Shown here: positions 18,705-27,923 of the stretch, in pieces
How the letters are laid out: every line of letters starts with the position of its first letter
How positions within the stretch are numbered: position 1 is the stretch's first letter
Source: Gammaproteobacteria bacterium
GTDB taxonomy: Bacteria > Pseudomonadota > Gammaproteobacteria > Pseudomonadales > Pseudohongiellaceae
Length of the DNA stretch: 64,000 nt
Assembly (NCBI GenBank): GCA_008081045.1
Contig: VMDC01000001.1
Coordinates: 124,001 to 188,000 of the forward strand
Direction: 5' to 3'
Notes under the pieces: generated by a model
Told to the model about the DNA's origin: nothing
Seen by the model: only the letters and a program-made list of their open reading frames with translations
Database searches by the model: none
Translations under genes and position numbers: made by a program

Positions 18705-19834
18705 CCTCCCGCTGGCCTCTCACTTGTAATCAGGGCACGACCGAGCTCTGCCAGAAATGGCACGCCCAGCTCCTCATATTCATACTCGTCATCATTGAAG
18801 GTCTGATTGGCATTGACGTGGATACTCGCGCTGATGATGAACTCTCTTCCCGACCGCGTATCCCGGATATAGGCGGTGTCCGTCAGATAGCCATAGGCCC
18901 AGCCGGATTTATTGGCGATTTTGAGATGCGGCGGCGCAGGATCAACAGAATCCCCCAAAATCAGAAACTTTCCGTATCCGTCAGGATACTCTTGTGGATC
19001 AAAACCGGTTTCGCGTGGATATCGCTGCATGATGCTGAGTACAAACTGACGCTGCGCTTCAGAAAGGCTGAAGCGCTGGGCAGGTGTAAAGCGTTCCGGC
19101 AAGACCAGTCGGGTCAGCATGGCGTGCAGCGTTCGCAGCGGCAGAAAATTTTTCTCGCTGAAATCAAAAGGCGCTTCGATTCTTGAGCCGTTTTCGTAAT
19201 AGGCGATGCCCTTTTCCAGACCTGCAACATCCGGAATGGCTATGGGCCGACTCACCGTGGGCCCGACTCTGATTGGCGCGCCCGTTTCCTGAGAAAAATA
19301 GAGCGATTTGGTGGTCAGAGCGTCTGATTCGGGCACTGACAGGCGATGGGAGATTCTGGCGTTGAGGCGTTTATCTGCCAGTCTGGAGTTAATGTCGTCC
19401 TTGCCAAGAAATTCGAACAGCCGATTGTAGGCGTCGTTATCGCTGATTACGAACAGCTTAATCAATTCGTTAGTCACGCTGGTGCCGACGTTCTCGCCCT
19501 CCACAACAAAGCGGCTATAGCGATCTATGCGCGGATCTTCAAGCAGGCGTTCCAACGCCAGCAGCGCGACCGGAAACTTCACTGTGCTAGCGGGATAGTG
19601 ATAGCGCCCGTCGGCAACCTCAAATTCGTCTTCGATCAGCTCGATTTGGCCATCACTACCGCGAACAATTTCGGTAAAGAGTATCTGCACCTCGTGAGCA
19701 TCGGGATTATCCATTACCGCTCGGATTTGTGGTGCATCAGAGCGCAGCACCTGCTGAATAGGCCCGGCCTGACTGCCTCCGGCGAAGCAGCAGAAGCAAA
19801 AAGTGACCGTCATGAGCTGTTTAAGCGGGTTCAT
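18701..19834 (-). CDS. Exported class A beta-lactamase-fold serine hydrolase
   Basis: A 377-residue protein with a signal peptide (TVTFCFCCFAGGSQA). It has the three penicillin-interacting motifs: STVK (residues about 82-85), SDN (VISDNDAYN) and KSG (ANKSGWAYG). The omega-loop Glu of real class A lactamases is not evident and the protein is longer than a typical enzyme (about 290 residues), so a DD-peptidase-like or esterase role is likely. Resistance activity should not be assumed. Single leftward gene, convergent with the aldolase and divergent from the ABC importer. Confidence 0.8.
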   Translation of the reverse strand: MNPLKQLMTVTFCFCCFAGGSQAGPIQQVLRSDAPQIRAVMDNPDAHEVQILFTEIVRGSDGQIELIEDEFEVADGRYHYPASTVKFPVALLALERLLEDPRIDRYSRFVVEGENVGTSVTNELIKLFVISDNDAYNRLFEFLGKDDINSRLADKRLNARISHRLSVPESDALTTKSLYFSQETGAPIRVGPTVSRPIAIPDVAGLEKGIAYYENGSRIEAPFDFSEKNFLPLRTLHAMLTRLVLPERFTPAQRFSLSEAQRQFVLSIMQRYPRETGFDPQEYPDGYGKFLILGDSVDPAPPHLKIANKSGWAYGYLTDTAYIRDTRSGREFIISASIHVNANQTFNDDEYEYEELGVPFLAELGRALITSERPAGG

Positions 19835-19940
19835 CAGAGTTGATCTGCTTGAGTGCGTGACTACGAATTGATGGGCGACGCGTGCTTATCCGGTGCTGTC
19901 GCGGGACAGTCCTTGGCTGGCTTGTTAGTATGACGGAGCT

Positions 19941-20732
19941 ATGATTGAGTTGCAAAATGTCCGGAAATCTTACGATGGTGGCAAGACCTTTGCTGTCTCG
20001 GATGTCTCTTTTCGTGTTAGACGGGGAGAGTTGCTTGGCCTGATCGGAGAATCAGGCTGCGGCAAGACGTCTACGCTTAAGATGATAAACCGGCTTGAGC
20101 AGCCCAGCAGCGGCGAAATTCTGGTGAACGGTGAAAACGTTCGCCAGCAGAATGCGGAACAGCTACGGCGAAATATTGGCTATGTGTTTCAGGGCATTGG
20201 TCTGTTCCCCCATTACACCGTGGCGGAAAATGTGTGCACCGTGCCTGAGTTACTTGCATGGCCTCCGAGCGCCGTGCTCGAACGCTGCCGAGTCGTTCTG
20301 GAGCTGGTGGGCTTAGCCCCAGCGCAATTTGCAGACAGATTTCCTTCTCAGCTTTCCGGCGGGCAGCAGCAGCGGGTCGGTGTTGCCAGAGCCCTGGCCG
20401 CTCAACCGGAACTGGTATTGATGGACGAGCCCTTCGGGGCGCTTGATCCGATTACCAGGGCTGACCTGCAGGAAGAGTTCAAGAGTATCCAGCGCCAACT
20501 TGAGCTTACCGTTATCATGGTCACCCATGATATGACAGAAGCGCTGCTCATGGCCGATCGCATTGCCGTCATGAATCAGGGAAAAGTGCTTCAGATTGGC
20601 TCGCCCACAGAGTTGCTTAATGCGCCTTCTGACCCTTATGTCCGAAAGTTGATTGAAATGCCAAAGCGGCGTGCGGATCGTCTGGATCAGATTCTCGATG
20701 CTGACAGCCACCGGGCGGAACGACATGACTGA
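19941..20732 (+). CDS. ABC importer ATPase, glycine betaine/choline type
   Basis: A 263-residue ATPase with Walker A GESGCGKT (36-43), Q-loop VFQGIGLFP, signature LSGGQQQR, Walker B LVLMDEPFG and H-loop VTHDMTEALLMAD. The TEALLMADRIAVMNQGKVLQIG tail and the coupled permease mark it as an OpuCA/ProV-like quaternary-amine or osmoprotectant importer. It lacks C-terminal CBS domains, unlike longer OpuCA proteins. Its stop overlaps the permease ATG (ATGACTGA), so the two are translationally coupled. Confidence 0.9.
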   Translation: MIELQNVRKSYDGGKTFAVSDVSFRVRRGELLGLIGESGCGKTSTLKMINRLEQPSSGEILVNGENVRQQNAEQLRRNIGYVFQGIGLFPHYTVAENVCTVPELLAWPPSAVLERCRVVLELVGLAPAQFADRFPSQLSGGQQQRVGVARALAAQPELVLMDEPFGALDPITRADLQEEFKSIQRQLELTVIMVTHDMTEALLMADRIAVMNQGKVLQIGSPTELLNAPSDPYVRKLIEMPKRRADRLDQILDADSHRAERHD

Positions 20733-22248
20733 AAATCTGGCGGAACAGCTGGCACTGTTGCCTGAATATTTCAGGGGACACCTGGCACTGACATTAATCG
20801 CACTGGTTATCGGTATGGTGATCAGTATCCCGCTCGGGGTCTGGGCTGCACAGGCACCGCGGGTCAAGCGGCCCTTGTTAACTCTGGTGAGTATCATTCA
20901 GACTTTCCCCAGTGTGGCAATACTTGCTCTGGTGGTGGCCATGCTTGGCGGGCGTATCGGCTCGTTGCCTGCGATCATCGCTTTGGTGCTCTACAGTATG
21001 CTTCCGATTGTGCGCAATACTGTCACCGGCCTCGAAAACGTGGCTGAAGAGGTTGTGACTGCGGCCCGGGGTATCGGCATGTCGCCTCGTCAGATACTCA
21101 CCAAAGTGCGTATTCCTCTGGCGCTGCCGGTCATCATTGCCGGTATTCGCACGGCGGCAGTGTGGACGGTAGGTCTGGCGACCTTGTCGACGTTGGTGGG
21201 CGCCAGCAGTTTTGGAAACTATATTTTCACCGGATTGCAAACGCGGAATCTGCTCGCTGTCACCGTCGGCAGTCTGGCGGCGGCCTGTATGGCGGTGATT
21301 CTCGACAGTCTCATCGGAGGCATTCAGTGGCTTGCGGCCAATCGAAACACAGGCGCTCAGACGGCGCGGTACAGGGCAGTAAAAGTTCTGATAATGATCG
21401 GGCTCACTTCGGTGCTCGTCGTGTCGGGATACAGTTTGTTGCCTGACAGAAAAGTGGATCTTGTCATTGGTGGTAAGGGCTTTACCGAGCAATACATAGT
21501 CGCCGGTGCCGTTGAAGAGGTCCTACAGGAGGCCGGTTTCACCACTGAGCAGCGTCTTGGTCTCGGTTCTGAAGTGGTTTTTCAGGCTACGGCGAACAAC
21601 ACCATCGATGTCTATCTGGAATATTCCGGGACCGTGTGGAGTAACCTCATGAACAGAGAGGACAATCCGGGCAGAGAGGCGGTGATGTCGGAAGTAGAAG
21701 CGTACCTCGCGGCGGAGCACGGCATGGCGAATCTTGCCCGACTGGGTTTTCAGAATCTCTACGCGCTGGCGATGCGCCGCGAGCAGGCAGAGCGATTGGG
21801 AATACGCAGTATCAGTGACCTCAAGCCGTTTGCGGAAGGGTTGGTTGCCGGAGGGGATCTCGAGTTTTTTGGCCGGCCCGAATGGATCAGTCTTCGGGAC
21901 ACATACCGCATCGATTTTGCCGAAAAGCTCACTTTTGATACGACTCTGATGTACACCGCGATCGCGGAAGAGCAGGTCGATGTGATTGCCGCCTACACAA
22001 CAGACGGCAGGGTCGCTGAATTTGACCTGGTCATCCTGGAAGACCCGCTTAATGCGATTCCACCCTACGATGGGTTTCTGGCGGTATCGGGTGACGCTAT
22101 GGATAACCGTCTATTTGTTGAAACCTTATCCGCGCTGGCAGGCAAGATCAGTGATGAGGTCATGCGAAATGCCAACCGGCTTGTAGACGTGGAAAATCGC
22201 CCGGTTACCGATGGCGTGCGTTACATTCGCGAAGCGCTCACCGAATAG
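20725..22248 (+). CDS. Fused ABC permease and substrate-binding protein (osmoprotectant type)
   Basis: A 507-residue protein starting at the ATG at 20725; the track start at 20653 lies within the ATPase gene. Residues about 1-215 form a permease of six or so helices with the EAA-like loop (AARGIGMSPRQILTKVRIPLALP). A further helix (about 215-235) leads to an OpuAC/ProX-like binding domain (KVDLVIGGKGFTEQYIVAG, VYLEYSGTVW) facing the periplasm. Such fusions are known in Opu-type importers of betaine, choline or carnitine. With the ATPase it makes a complete two-gene importer for osmotic stress or quaternary-amine nutrition. Confidence 0.9.
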   Translation: MTENLAEQLALLPEYFRGHLALTLIALVIGMVISIPLGVWAAQAPRVKRPLLTLVSIIQTFPSVAILALVVAMLGGRIGSLPAIIALVLYSMLPIVRNTVTGLENVAEEVVTAARGIGMSPRQILTKVRIPLALPVIIAGIRTAAVWTVGLATLSTLVGASSFGNYIFTGLQTRNLLAVTVGSLAAACMAVILDSLIGGIQWLAANRNTGAQTARYRAVKVLIMIGLTSVLVVSGYSLLPDRKVDLVIGGKGFTEQYIVAGAVEEVLQEAGFTTEQRLGLGSEVVFQATANNTIDVYLEYSGTVWSNLMNREDNPGREAVMSEVEAYLAAEHGMANLARLGFQNLYALAMRREQAERLGIRSISDLKPFAEGLVAGGDLEFFGRPEWISLRDTYRIDFAEKLTFDTTLMYTAIAEEQVDVIAAYTTDGRVAEFDLVILEDPLNAIPPYDGFLAVSGDAMDNRLFVETLSALAGKISDEVMRNANRLVDVENRPVTDGVRYIREALTE

Positions 22249-22272
22249 GAGTGTGGTCTGCCCTGAAGTAGT

Positions 22273-24480
22273 CTACTCGATGGTAAACGGTATGCCGGTT
22301 GTCGAGTAAACAAACACGTCGGTACCGGGCACTGCGTAGGCGAAATACACGGTCAGATTTGCGCTGCTGACGTCCACACTGGAAGGCGTAAAGCCATCGA
22401 ACGCAATGAGCTCTTCGCTGACCTTGAGCGGTTGGGTGGTCGTGTAGCTCTGCAGGGTTCCCAGCTCTCCGTTCCACGCATGATAGCCACCGTCCGCGCT
22501 CCGGTAAAAAAGACCAATGCCCTCTACTGAGATCACGACATAGGTTTCTCCGATAATGCCCTGATGCTCGCTGGGAATGAAAAGCGTGGCCCGAACATCA
22601 ATGCTGTCGCTGGGGGCAAAACGAGAAACCGGCGTATTGAGGTCTTCACTGCGGCTGGCTGAGCCATACAGGATGAGGTTGGAGTTTTCCTGACCCAGGC
22701 TGGTAATCGGCAGAATTTTCGGTTCGCGATGTGTACTGATGGGTACTCGCGTCTGATTGATAGTAAACACGGCGTCGGCACTCTGTTCTGAATCCGCCCG
22801 ATCGACGCCACAGGCTAAGCCATTGCAGTCATTTAATAGCGGATTTGAGAACAGGGGCAATTCAACTGAACCGGGATAATCGTCCGGCGTTGCCATGATG
22901 GTGGCAAAGGAGCCGTCCACGCCGTGCCCGAAGGACCAGGAGTAGGTGCCTTGAGCTCCCGGCTCCCGGCGCGAATGCGCTAAACCATGATTATGACCCA
23001 GCTCGTGAGCCAGCGTCAGGTCATCACAGCCGGCACCGCCTTCTGCAGGAAACCCAGCGTTATACAGTGATGAGACAAGATCGCCGCCGGCGAGCAGCGG
23101 GTGAAAGATTTCGCCTTCGAAGCCAACACCCGGCAGGGTCCCGAGGCCACAGGCGCCACCCCCGGGAAAGAGACCGTCAATGAATACCGTGATATCGGCT
23201 CCCACCTTCTCGCGCAGTTCAGGAAGTTCACTGAATACGCCGGTTGCGTCACTCATTGCATCCATCACGCGGTTGAGGTCATTGCCGGTATCGTAATCTG
23301 CAAAGCCATAGAATACGGGTCTGAATCGGACCAGCGCGCCACTGTCGGCGTAATAGGTGTTGGTGACCTCGACCAGTTGATTGATATGGGTTTCAGGGCT
23401 GATATCGCCGATGGAATCCAGAAATCTCTGGGAATAGAAAAACATCAGATCAGTTTGCGCAATAAAGTCTGCGCCAACGCTGGACGCACTGTTTTGTGGA
23501 TCAGTCCCCAACAAAGATTCATTGACGTCAGAGATCCCGTCGCTGTCAGAATCTTTCAGCGTGTCTTTCACCACAAAAATAAAGGCATCATCCCGCACAC
23601 TCTGACCGAAGGCATCTCCGACAAAGACGCCACTTGCCAGCTGGGGGTAGGAGTCAGCGGTTGTTTCGACTGTGTACTCAAAGCTTGTCGTCGCGGCAGG
23701 GGCGAGGCTGCTGATCGTGCAGCTTAAGATGGTTTGCGGTCCCGAGTCGTCGACAGCGCAGGCGGGTGAGCTGTCGATAAACTCAGCGTCATCGAGAATG
23801 AAAAAGACGCTGACTGATTCGTTGCTCAGCGCGCTGGAGGTATTGTTAGTGACCGCTATGGATACCGTAACCTGATCGCCGATGACCGCAAATTCGCTGG
23901 ACAGAGATTGCTCGATACTGACGTCACTGCCGGTCAGGGCCAGCACGCCAGCCGGTTTGCGATAAGACGGTTCCAGCTGTGGCACAAACGCGCCGTCATC
24001 GATGCCCAGTCCACCGGTTTCCGCTGCAGTATGAGTAATCCAACCGATATACTGATCCGCATCCGGATCCGGTACTGCAGTAATCTTGTATTTGATTCCG
24101 TCAACCTGTGCGGTTGCGAGCAGGAGCGATTTGCTGAGTGTCAGCACCAGTGATTCGTTCCCGGCACCCCTGGCAACCCATGAATGGTCGCCGTTCAGGA
24201 ACGAACTGTCGTTTACCTTGCTGAGGGTTCTTTGCGTTCCGGGTGCGGTCTCGATCGAAAAACGCCCTGCGTCGGTCAGAAGTTGCAGCATAGACCCGGA
24301 TATGCGGATGCCCCGGCGATAGGACACCCGTCCTTTCACCAGCCTGTCCGGAATGTCGGACAGACTGTTTTCAGACAGATCCTGCCACAGGGCGGGCGCC
24401 GGCTGTGCCTGCGCGATCAGGCTGCTGAGCAGTCCGGCCAGAATGAGTGCGGCATGTGTAAACGTCGATCTGTTGAACAA
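22273..24480 (-). CDS. Secreted metzincin metalloprotease with thrombospondin type 3-like repeat
   Basis: About 735 residues from a TTG at 24480 that begins directly at the signal peptide (FTHAALILAGLLSSLIAQAQ); a GTG at 24528 gives 16 more residues. Domains in order: a lamin-like N-terminal region, a CARDB/DUF11-like beta domain (VTVSIAVTNNTSSALSN), a calcium-binding DSDSDGISDVNESLLGTDP repeat, and a reprolysin-like zinc protease with HELGHNHGLAH and the Met-turn TIMAT. A C-terminal beta domain follows. All catalytic residues are present. Probably an extracellular protease; the target is unknown. Convergent with the ABC importer. Confidence 0.8.
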   Translation of the reverse strand: MFNRSTFTHAALILAGLLSSLIAQAQPAPALWQDLSENSLSDIPDRLVKGRVSYRRGIRISGSMLQLLTDAGRFSIETAPGTQRTLSKVNDSSFLNGDHSWVARGAGNESLVLTLSKSLLLATAQVDGIKYKITAVPDPDADQYIGWITHTAAETGGLGIDDGAFVPQLEPSYRKPAGVLALTGSDVSIEQSLSSEFAVIGDQVTVSIAVTNNTSSALSNESVSVFFILDDAEFIDSSPACAVDDSGPQTILSCTISSLAPAATTSFEYTVETTADSYPQLASGVFVGDAFGQSVRDDAFIFVVKDTLKDSDSDGISDVNESLLGTDPQNSASSVGADFIAQTDLMFFYSQRFLDSIGDISPETHINQLVEVTNTYYADSGALVRFRPVFYGFADYDTGNDLNRVMDAMSDATGVFSELPELREKVGADITVFIDGLFPGGGACGLGTLPGVGFEGEIFHPLLAGGDLVSSLYNAGFPAEGGAGCDDLTLAHELGHNHGLAHSRREPGAQGTYSWSFGHGVDGSFATIMATPDDYPGSVELPLFSNPLLNDCNGLACGVDRADSEQSADAVFTINQTRVPISTHREPKILPITSLGQENSNLILYGSASRSEDLNTPVSRFAPSDSIDVRATLFIPSEHQGIIGETYVVISVEGIGLFYRSADGGYHAWNGELGTLQSYTTTQPLKVSEELIAFDGFTPSSVDVSSANLTVYFAYAVPGTDVFVYSTTGIPFTIE

Positions 24481-24649
24481 AATTTCTCGTTTCTCCGAGA
24501 CTGGCCGGTCAGTGCGTCGAGTCGGCACACCTGCTCAGGCCGGCCCTGCGCAGTCATGAGCGACTGCTCTCGCCGTGGTCAATGATCCGGTATCGCATAC
24601 AGTCAGGGCCCGAGGGATTCCCCCTACTCCTGAGCGCAGTGCTCTGCCC

Positions 24650-25897
24650 TTACTGATAAATCGCTGCGCGGGCGGCAGCATGGACCTGCAGTGAATAGAG
24701 AATATCATCGTTCTGAATCATCCCGATGAAGCCAATATTTTCCACCGGATCAATCCAGAACCAGGACCCCGCGATGCCCCACCACCAATGGGTTCCCTCC
24801 GAAGCACCCTGATAGGAATCGGAGTTTTCAACAATGGCAAAATCCAGCCCGAATACGTTACCCGGATACAGTTGACCGATATTCGCTACCGCCTCCGGCA
24901 GCTGATTCGCCCTCATTTGCGCAACGGCCGCCTCCGACAGAATCCGGACACCATTCAGCTCGCCGCCGCCCAGGTGCATTTGAACAAACCGCATGTAGTC
25001 TGCTGCGGTAGAGGTCAGCCCGCCGCCCCCGGATTCAAATTTGGGAGGACTGAGGAAATCAAAGTTCGCCAGACCCGGACGATTGTCGGTGCGGCGCAGA
25101 GTGCCGTCATTATTCGGTGCATACTGGCGGGACAGTCGGGCAGCGTTCTCCGGTTTGACTGAGAATCCGGTATCGACCATTCCCAGTGGCTGGAAAATCC
25201 GAGTCTCGAGAAATTCGCCAAAGCGCATGCCGGAAAGGCGCTCAACCATATAGCCCTGGACATCAACAGAGATGCTGTAAACCCATTGGCTCCCCGGCTG
25301 ATAAGACAGCGGGATATCTTTCAGAGCGGGCATGGATTCTGCCAGCGTGGCTCCCGTGAGGTTCATGATGCCGGCTTTGGCGTAGGCTTCGGCTACCGGT
25401 CCCTGGCTGAGCGGTGGCGTATAGACCAGCCCTCCGGTGTGACTCATCAGCTCTCGCACGGTCATGGGATGATCCGCGGGCTCGGTCACCCAGCTACCGT
25501 CTTCATTCTGCTCGACGAAGACCTGCATACCGGCCAATTCGGGCAGATGCATCTCAACCGGATCGTCGAGCTGGAATTTGCCTTCGTCCCATAACATCAT
25601 CAAGGCCGTGCCGGTGACGGGTTTGGTCATGGAGAAGATTCGAAAAATGGTGTCTTTGCTCATGGGTACCTGATCTTCAACATTCTGGTAGCCCATGGCT
25701 TCGTGCATCAGAACCTCTCCGTCCTGAGCCACCATCACCACCGCGCCAGACAGTTTGCCTTCGTCGATTCTGGCTTTCAGATCAGCGGCGACCGCATCCA
25801 GCCGTGCCTGCTCAACATCGGCCAGGATCTGCGCAGAAAAGAAAAGCGCCACCGCTGGCACAACAAGTCGCATTTTACTCAAGAGATTTGCTCTCAT
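24650..25897 (-). CDS. Exported class C beta-lactamase-family serine hydrolase
   Basis: A 415-residue protein with a signal peptide (MRLVVPAVALFFSAQILA). It has the SxxK motif SMTKPVTG near residue 95, a tyrosine region VYSISVDVQGYM and the glycine-rich GGGGLTSTAADYMRF. The overall pattern is that of family VIII esterases and EstB-like class C homologues, which cleave short esters or D-amino-acid peptides. A role in antibiotic resistance cannot be inferred. Start chosen at the ATG at 25897, after GAGGG. Confidence 0.85.
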   Translation of the reverse strand: MRANLLSKMRLVVPAVALFFSAQILADVEQARLDAVAADLKARIDEGKLSGAVVMVAQDGEVLMHEAMGYQNVEDQVPMSKDTIFRIFSMTKPVTGTALMMLWDEGKFQLDDPVEMHLPELAGMQVFVEQNEDGSWVTEPADHPMTVRELMSHTGGLVYTPPLSQGPVAEAYAKAGIMNLTGATLAESMPALKDIPLSYQPGSQWVYSISVDVQGYMVERLSGMRFGEFLETRIFQPLGMVDTGFSVKPENAARLSRQYAPNNDGTLRRTDNRPGLANFDFLSPPKFESGGGGLTSTAADYMRFVQMHLGGGELNGVRILSEAAVAQMRANQLPEAVANIGQLYPGNVFGLDFAIVENSDSYQGASEGTHWWWGIAGSWFWIDPVENIGFIGMIQNDDILYSLQVHAAARAAIYQ

Positions 25898-26096
25898 ATT
25901 ACCCTCTACATTGGCCGACCGGTGTCGGTGAAATCATTGCCCGGTGCTTCAACAGAAACCGCGGACAGGCCGTTGCAAGGCTGCGCTGATCGTGTGCGCG
26001 CATCCCGGTTTTCAGACGCTAAAGCTAACATGTTTTCCAAGCGAAGGCTCTAGATCAGCCGGGCCTTGAGGTCATGGGCACCGCGAAGCGCTGTGT

Positions 26097-27749
26097 TCAG
26101 CTGTTGGTTGCGCAGAGACTTTTGTCTTGATCACCGGCGTCGAGGAAAGGTCCGTCAACACAGAGTCGGCGGCCATCAGGGGCATCACAGGCGCCGCAGA
26201 TTCCCACGCCACATTTGGTCCAGTAATCAATCGCATTGAAAATCTGCTCCGGGCTGCAGAATCGTCGCTCAACGGCTTCAGCGGCCCGCACCATGGGCGC
26301 CGGTCCACAATTGTAGAAAACGAGATTGTCCAGTTCTTCTTCAGAGAGTTGCCCTAGCCGCGCTTCCAGCAGTTCGGTAATGACGCCGTGATGACCGCGG
26401 CTGCCATCATCGGTGGCGATGTGCAATTCACTGACCTGCTTGCTTTCCTCAAGGAAGTACAGTCGCTCTGCACTGCGCGCGCCGAAGAATATCTCGGTAT
26501 TCCCGAAATCCCGGGCTAACTGATAGACCGCTGCCAGACCAGTGCCCCCGGCAACAGCCATGATTTTGGCGCCGGGTGCCGGCTCCACCGCGTTGCCGTG
26601 AGGGCCTCTGACATAGGCTTCCGTTCCGGGTTCAAGCGTCATCAACGCTTCAGTGAATTCACCGAGATTGATTACTGCCAGCTGAAATGGGTCATCGGTG
26701 AGCGCGGAGAAGGGCTTCTCGCCCAGGCCCGGAATCCAGAGGAAGATGAATTGACCCGCTTCAATGTCGATTTTCCTGTCGAAGCGCAAAATGCAGATGT
26801 CATCGGTAATGCGTTTGTTGTCAACAAGCGTTACCGGCCTGAAACCCATATCGATGTCGTATCTGACCAGCGCTTCCGCTTGCTCGGATCCGTTCTCCAG
26901 ATCGCAGGTCAGGGTTCTGAAATAGTCGGCTATCTGGTTGGTTGTCATGCCGATCAGCGCAGACCCAATGCCAACAATTGAAGCGCCAGCCGCGAAGGCG
27001 TCACGCACGTTGCCGGCACTGCTGATGCCCCCACAGGCGATGATGGGCTTGTCAGTGATCGCGGCGATTTCGCGCACGCATTCCAGCGCTCTTGGCAGAA
27101 TGTCTTTGCCCGATACGCCGCCTTTGCCGTTGGTCAGAACAGGATGCCCGTGGCTCTCATAGCATTCGGGTCCCATGGTATTTATGGCGCACAAACCGTC
27201 GGCCCCGCCCTGAATGGCAGCAGCGGCAATGTCCGCAATATTCGGCACATTAGGGGTGAGCTTTGCGACAACAGGAATGTCCACTGCCGCTTTCACCGCA
27301 CGGACGATTTCTCTGACCAGGTCCGGATCCTGACCCATCGCCATACCGTAGCCTTTCGCATGTGGGCAGGACAGATTGAGTTCGAGCCCGTCTCCGTGGG
27401 GCGCAAGAATTTTTGCGACCTCTACGTATTCTGTGACGCTTCCCCCGAAAATCGAAATGAGCAGGAATTTGTCTTCAGGAACCTCCAATGCCCCCAGCAG
27501 CTCAGCCGAGCGCTCCGCGCCCGGATTCGTGAGACCGACCGCATTGGTGAAACTGCCCGGCTGATATTGGGTCAGAACAGGTTCTCGATACCCGAGCCTG
27601 GGTTCCGGCCCGATACTCTTGGTGGTCAGTACCCCCACTTCGGGTACCAGATCGAAGAATCGCTGAATGATATTAGCGGAGCAGGTCACTATGCCGGAGG
27701 GGATGGTAAAGGGACCCGAAACGGTTTTACCTAGGAACTCGGTATTCAA
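26097..27749 (-). CDS. Fused dihydroorotate dehydrogenase (PyrD class 1B) and electron-transfer subunit (PyrK)
   Basis: A 550-residue cytoplasmic fusion. Residues about 1-300 are a class 1 dihydroorotate dehydrogenase with the catalytic-cysteine strand ELNLSCPHAKG and the FMN-site segments CGGISSAGNVRDA and IVGIGSALIG. Residues about 315-550 are a PyrK-like ferredoxin-reductase domain with FAD/NAD regions (AGQFIFLWIPG, AVAGGTGLAAVY) and a 2Fe-2S site C-GVGI-CGAC-DAPDGRRLC. It should oxidise dihydroorotate and pass electrons to NAD+. In class 1B enzymes these are normally two subunits. It starts with TTG and shows no strong ribosome site; a dyad lies just upstream. Confidence 0.85.
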   Translation of the reverse strand: MNTEFLGKTVSGPFTIPSGIVTCSANIIQRFFDLVPEVGVLTTKSIGPEPRLGYREPVLTQYQPGSFTNAVGLTNPGAERSAELLGALEVPEDKFLLISIFGGSVTEYVEVAKILAPHGDGLELNLSCPHAKGYGMAMGQDPDLVREIVRAVKAAVDIPVVAKLTPNVPNIADIAAAAIQGGADGLCAINTMGPECYESHGHPVLTNGKGGVSGKDILPRALECVREIAAITDKPIIACGGISSAGNVRDAFAAGASIVGIGSALIGMTTNQIADYFRTLTCDLENGSEQAEALVRYDIDMGFRPVTLVDNKRITDDICILRFDRKIDIEAGQFIFLWIPGLGEKPFSALTDDPFQLAVINLGEFTEALMTLEPGTEAYVRGPHGNAVEPAPGAKIMAVAGGTGLAAVYQLARDFGNTEIFFGARSAERLYFLEESKQVSELHIATDDGSRGHHGVITELLEARLGQLSEEELDNLVFYNCGPAPMVRAAEAVERRFCSPEQIFNAIDYWTKCGVGICGACDAPDGRRLCVDGPFLDAGDQDKSLCATNS

Positions 27750-27764
27750 AAGAAGCGCTTACTC

Positions 27765-27789
27765 TTTGACAGTAAATGGGACAGTCAAA
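27765..27789 (-). promoter_or_regulatory. Inverted repeat upstream of the PyrD-PyrK gene
   Basis: TTTGAC and GTCAAA lie 13 bases apart, 16 bases before the TTG start. A TATACT -10-like box (- strand) is at about 27814-27809, so the dyad would fall in the leader just downstream of the start of transcription. It may be an operator or a weak hairpin; unproven. Confidence 0.35.
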
Positions 27790-27923
27790 AGGACTGCGAG
27801 CACGCTTAAGTATACCAAGAGAGGCTCTGCTCAGCACTTACCTTTTGCCAGTGAGCAGGGCAGAGCCTGGCGGATCGGGTTAAACCTGGCCGTATACCCG
27901 TCGATGAAGCTGCTGAAGGCTGA

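Noticed and set aside
18701-25897. Antibiotic resistance genes
   Set aside because: The two beta-lactamase-fold proteins carry general serine-hydrolase motifs only; nothing shows drug hydrolysis.
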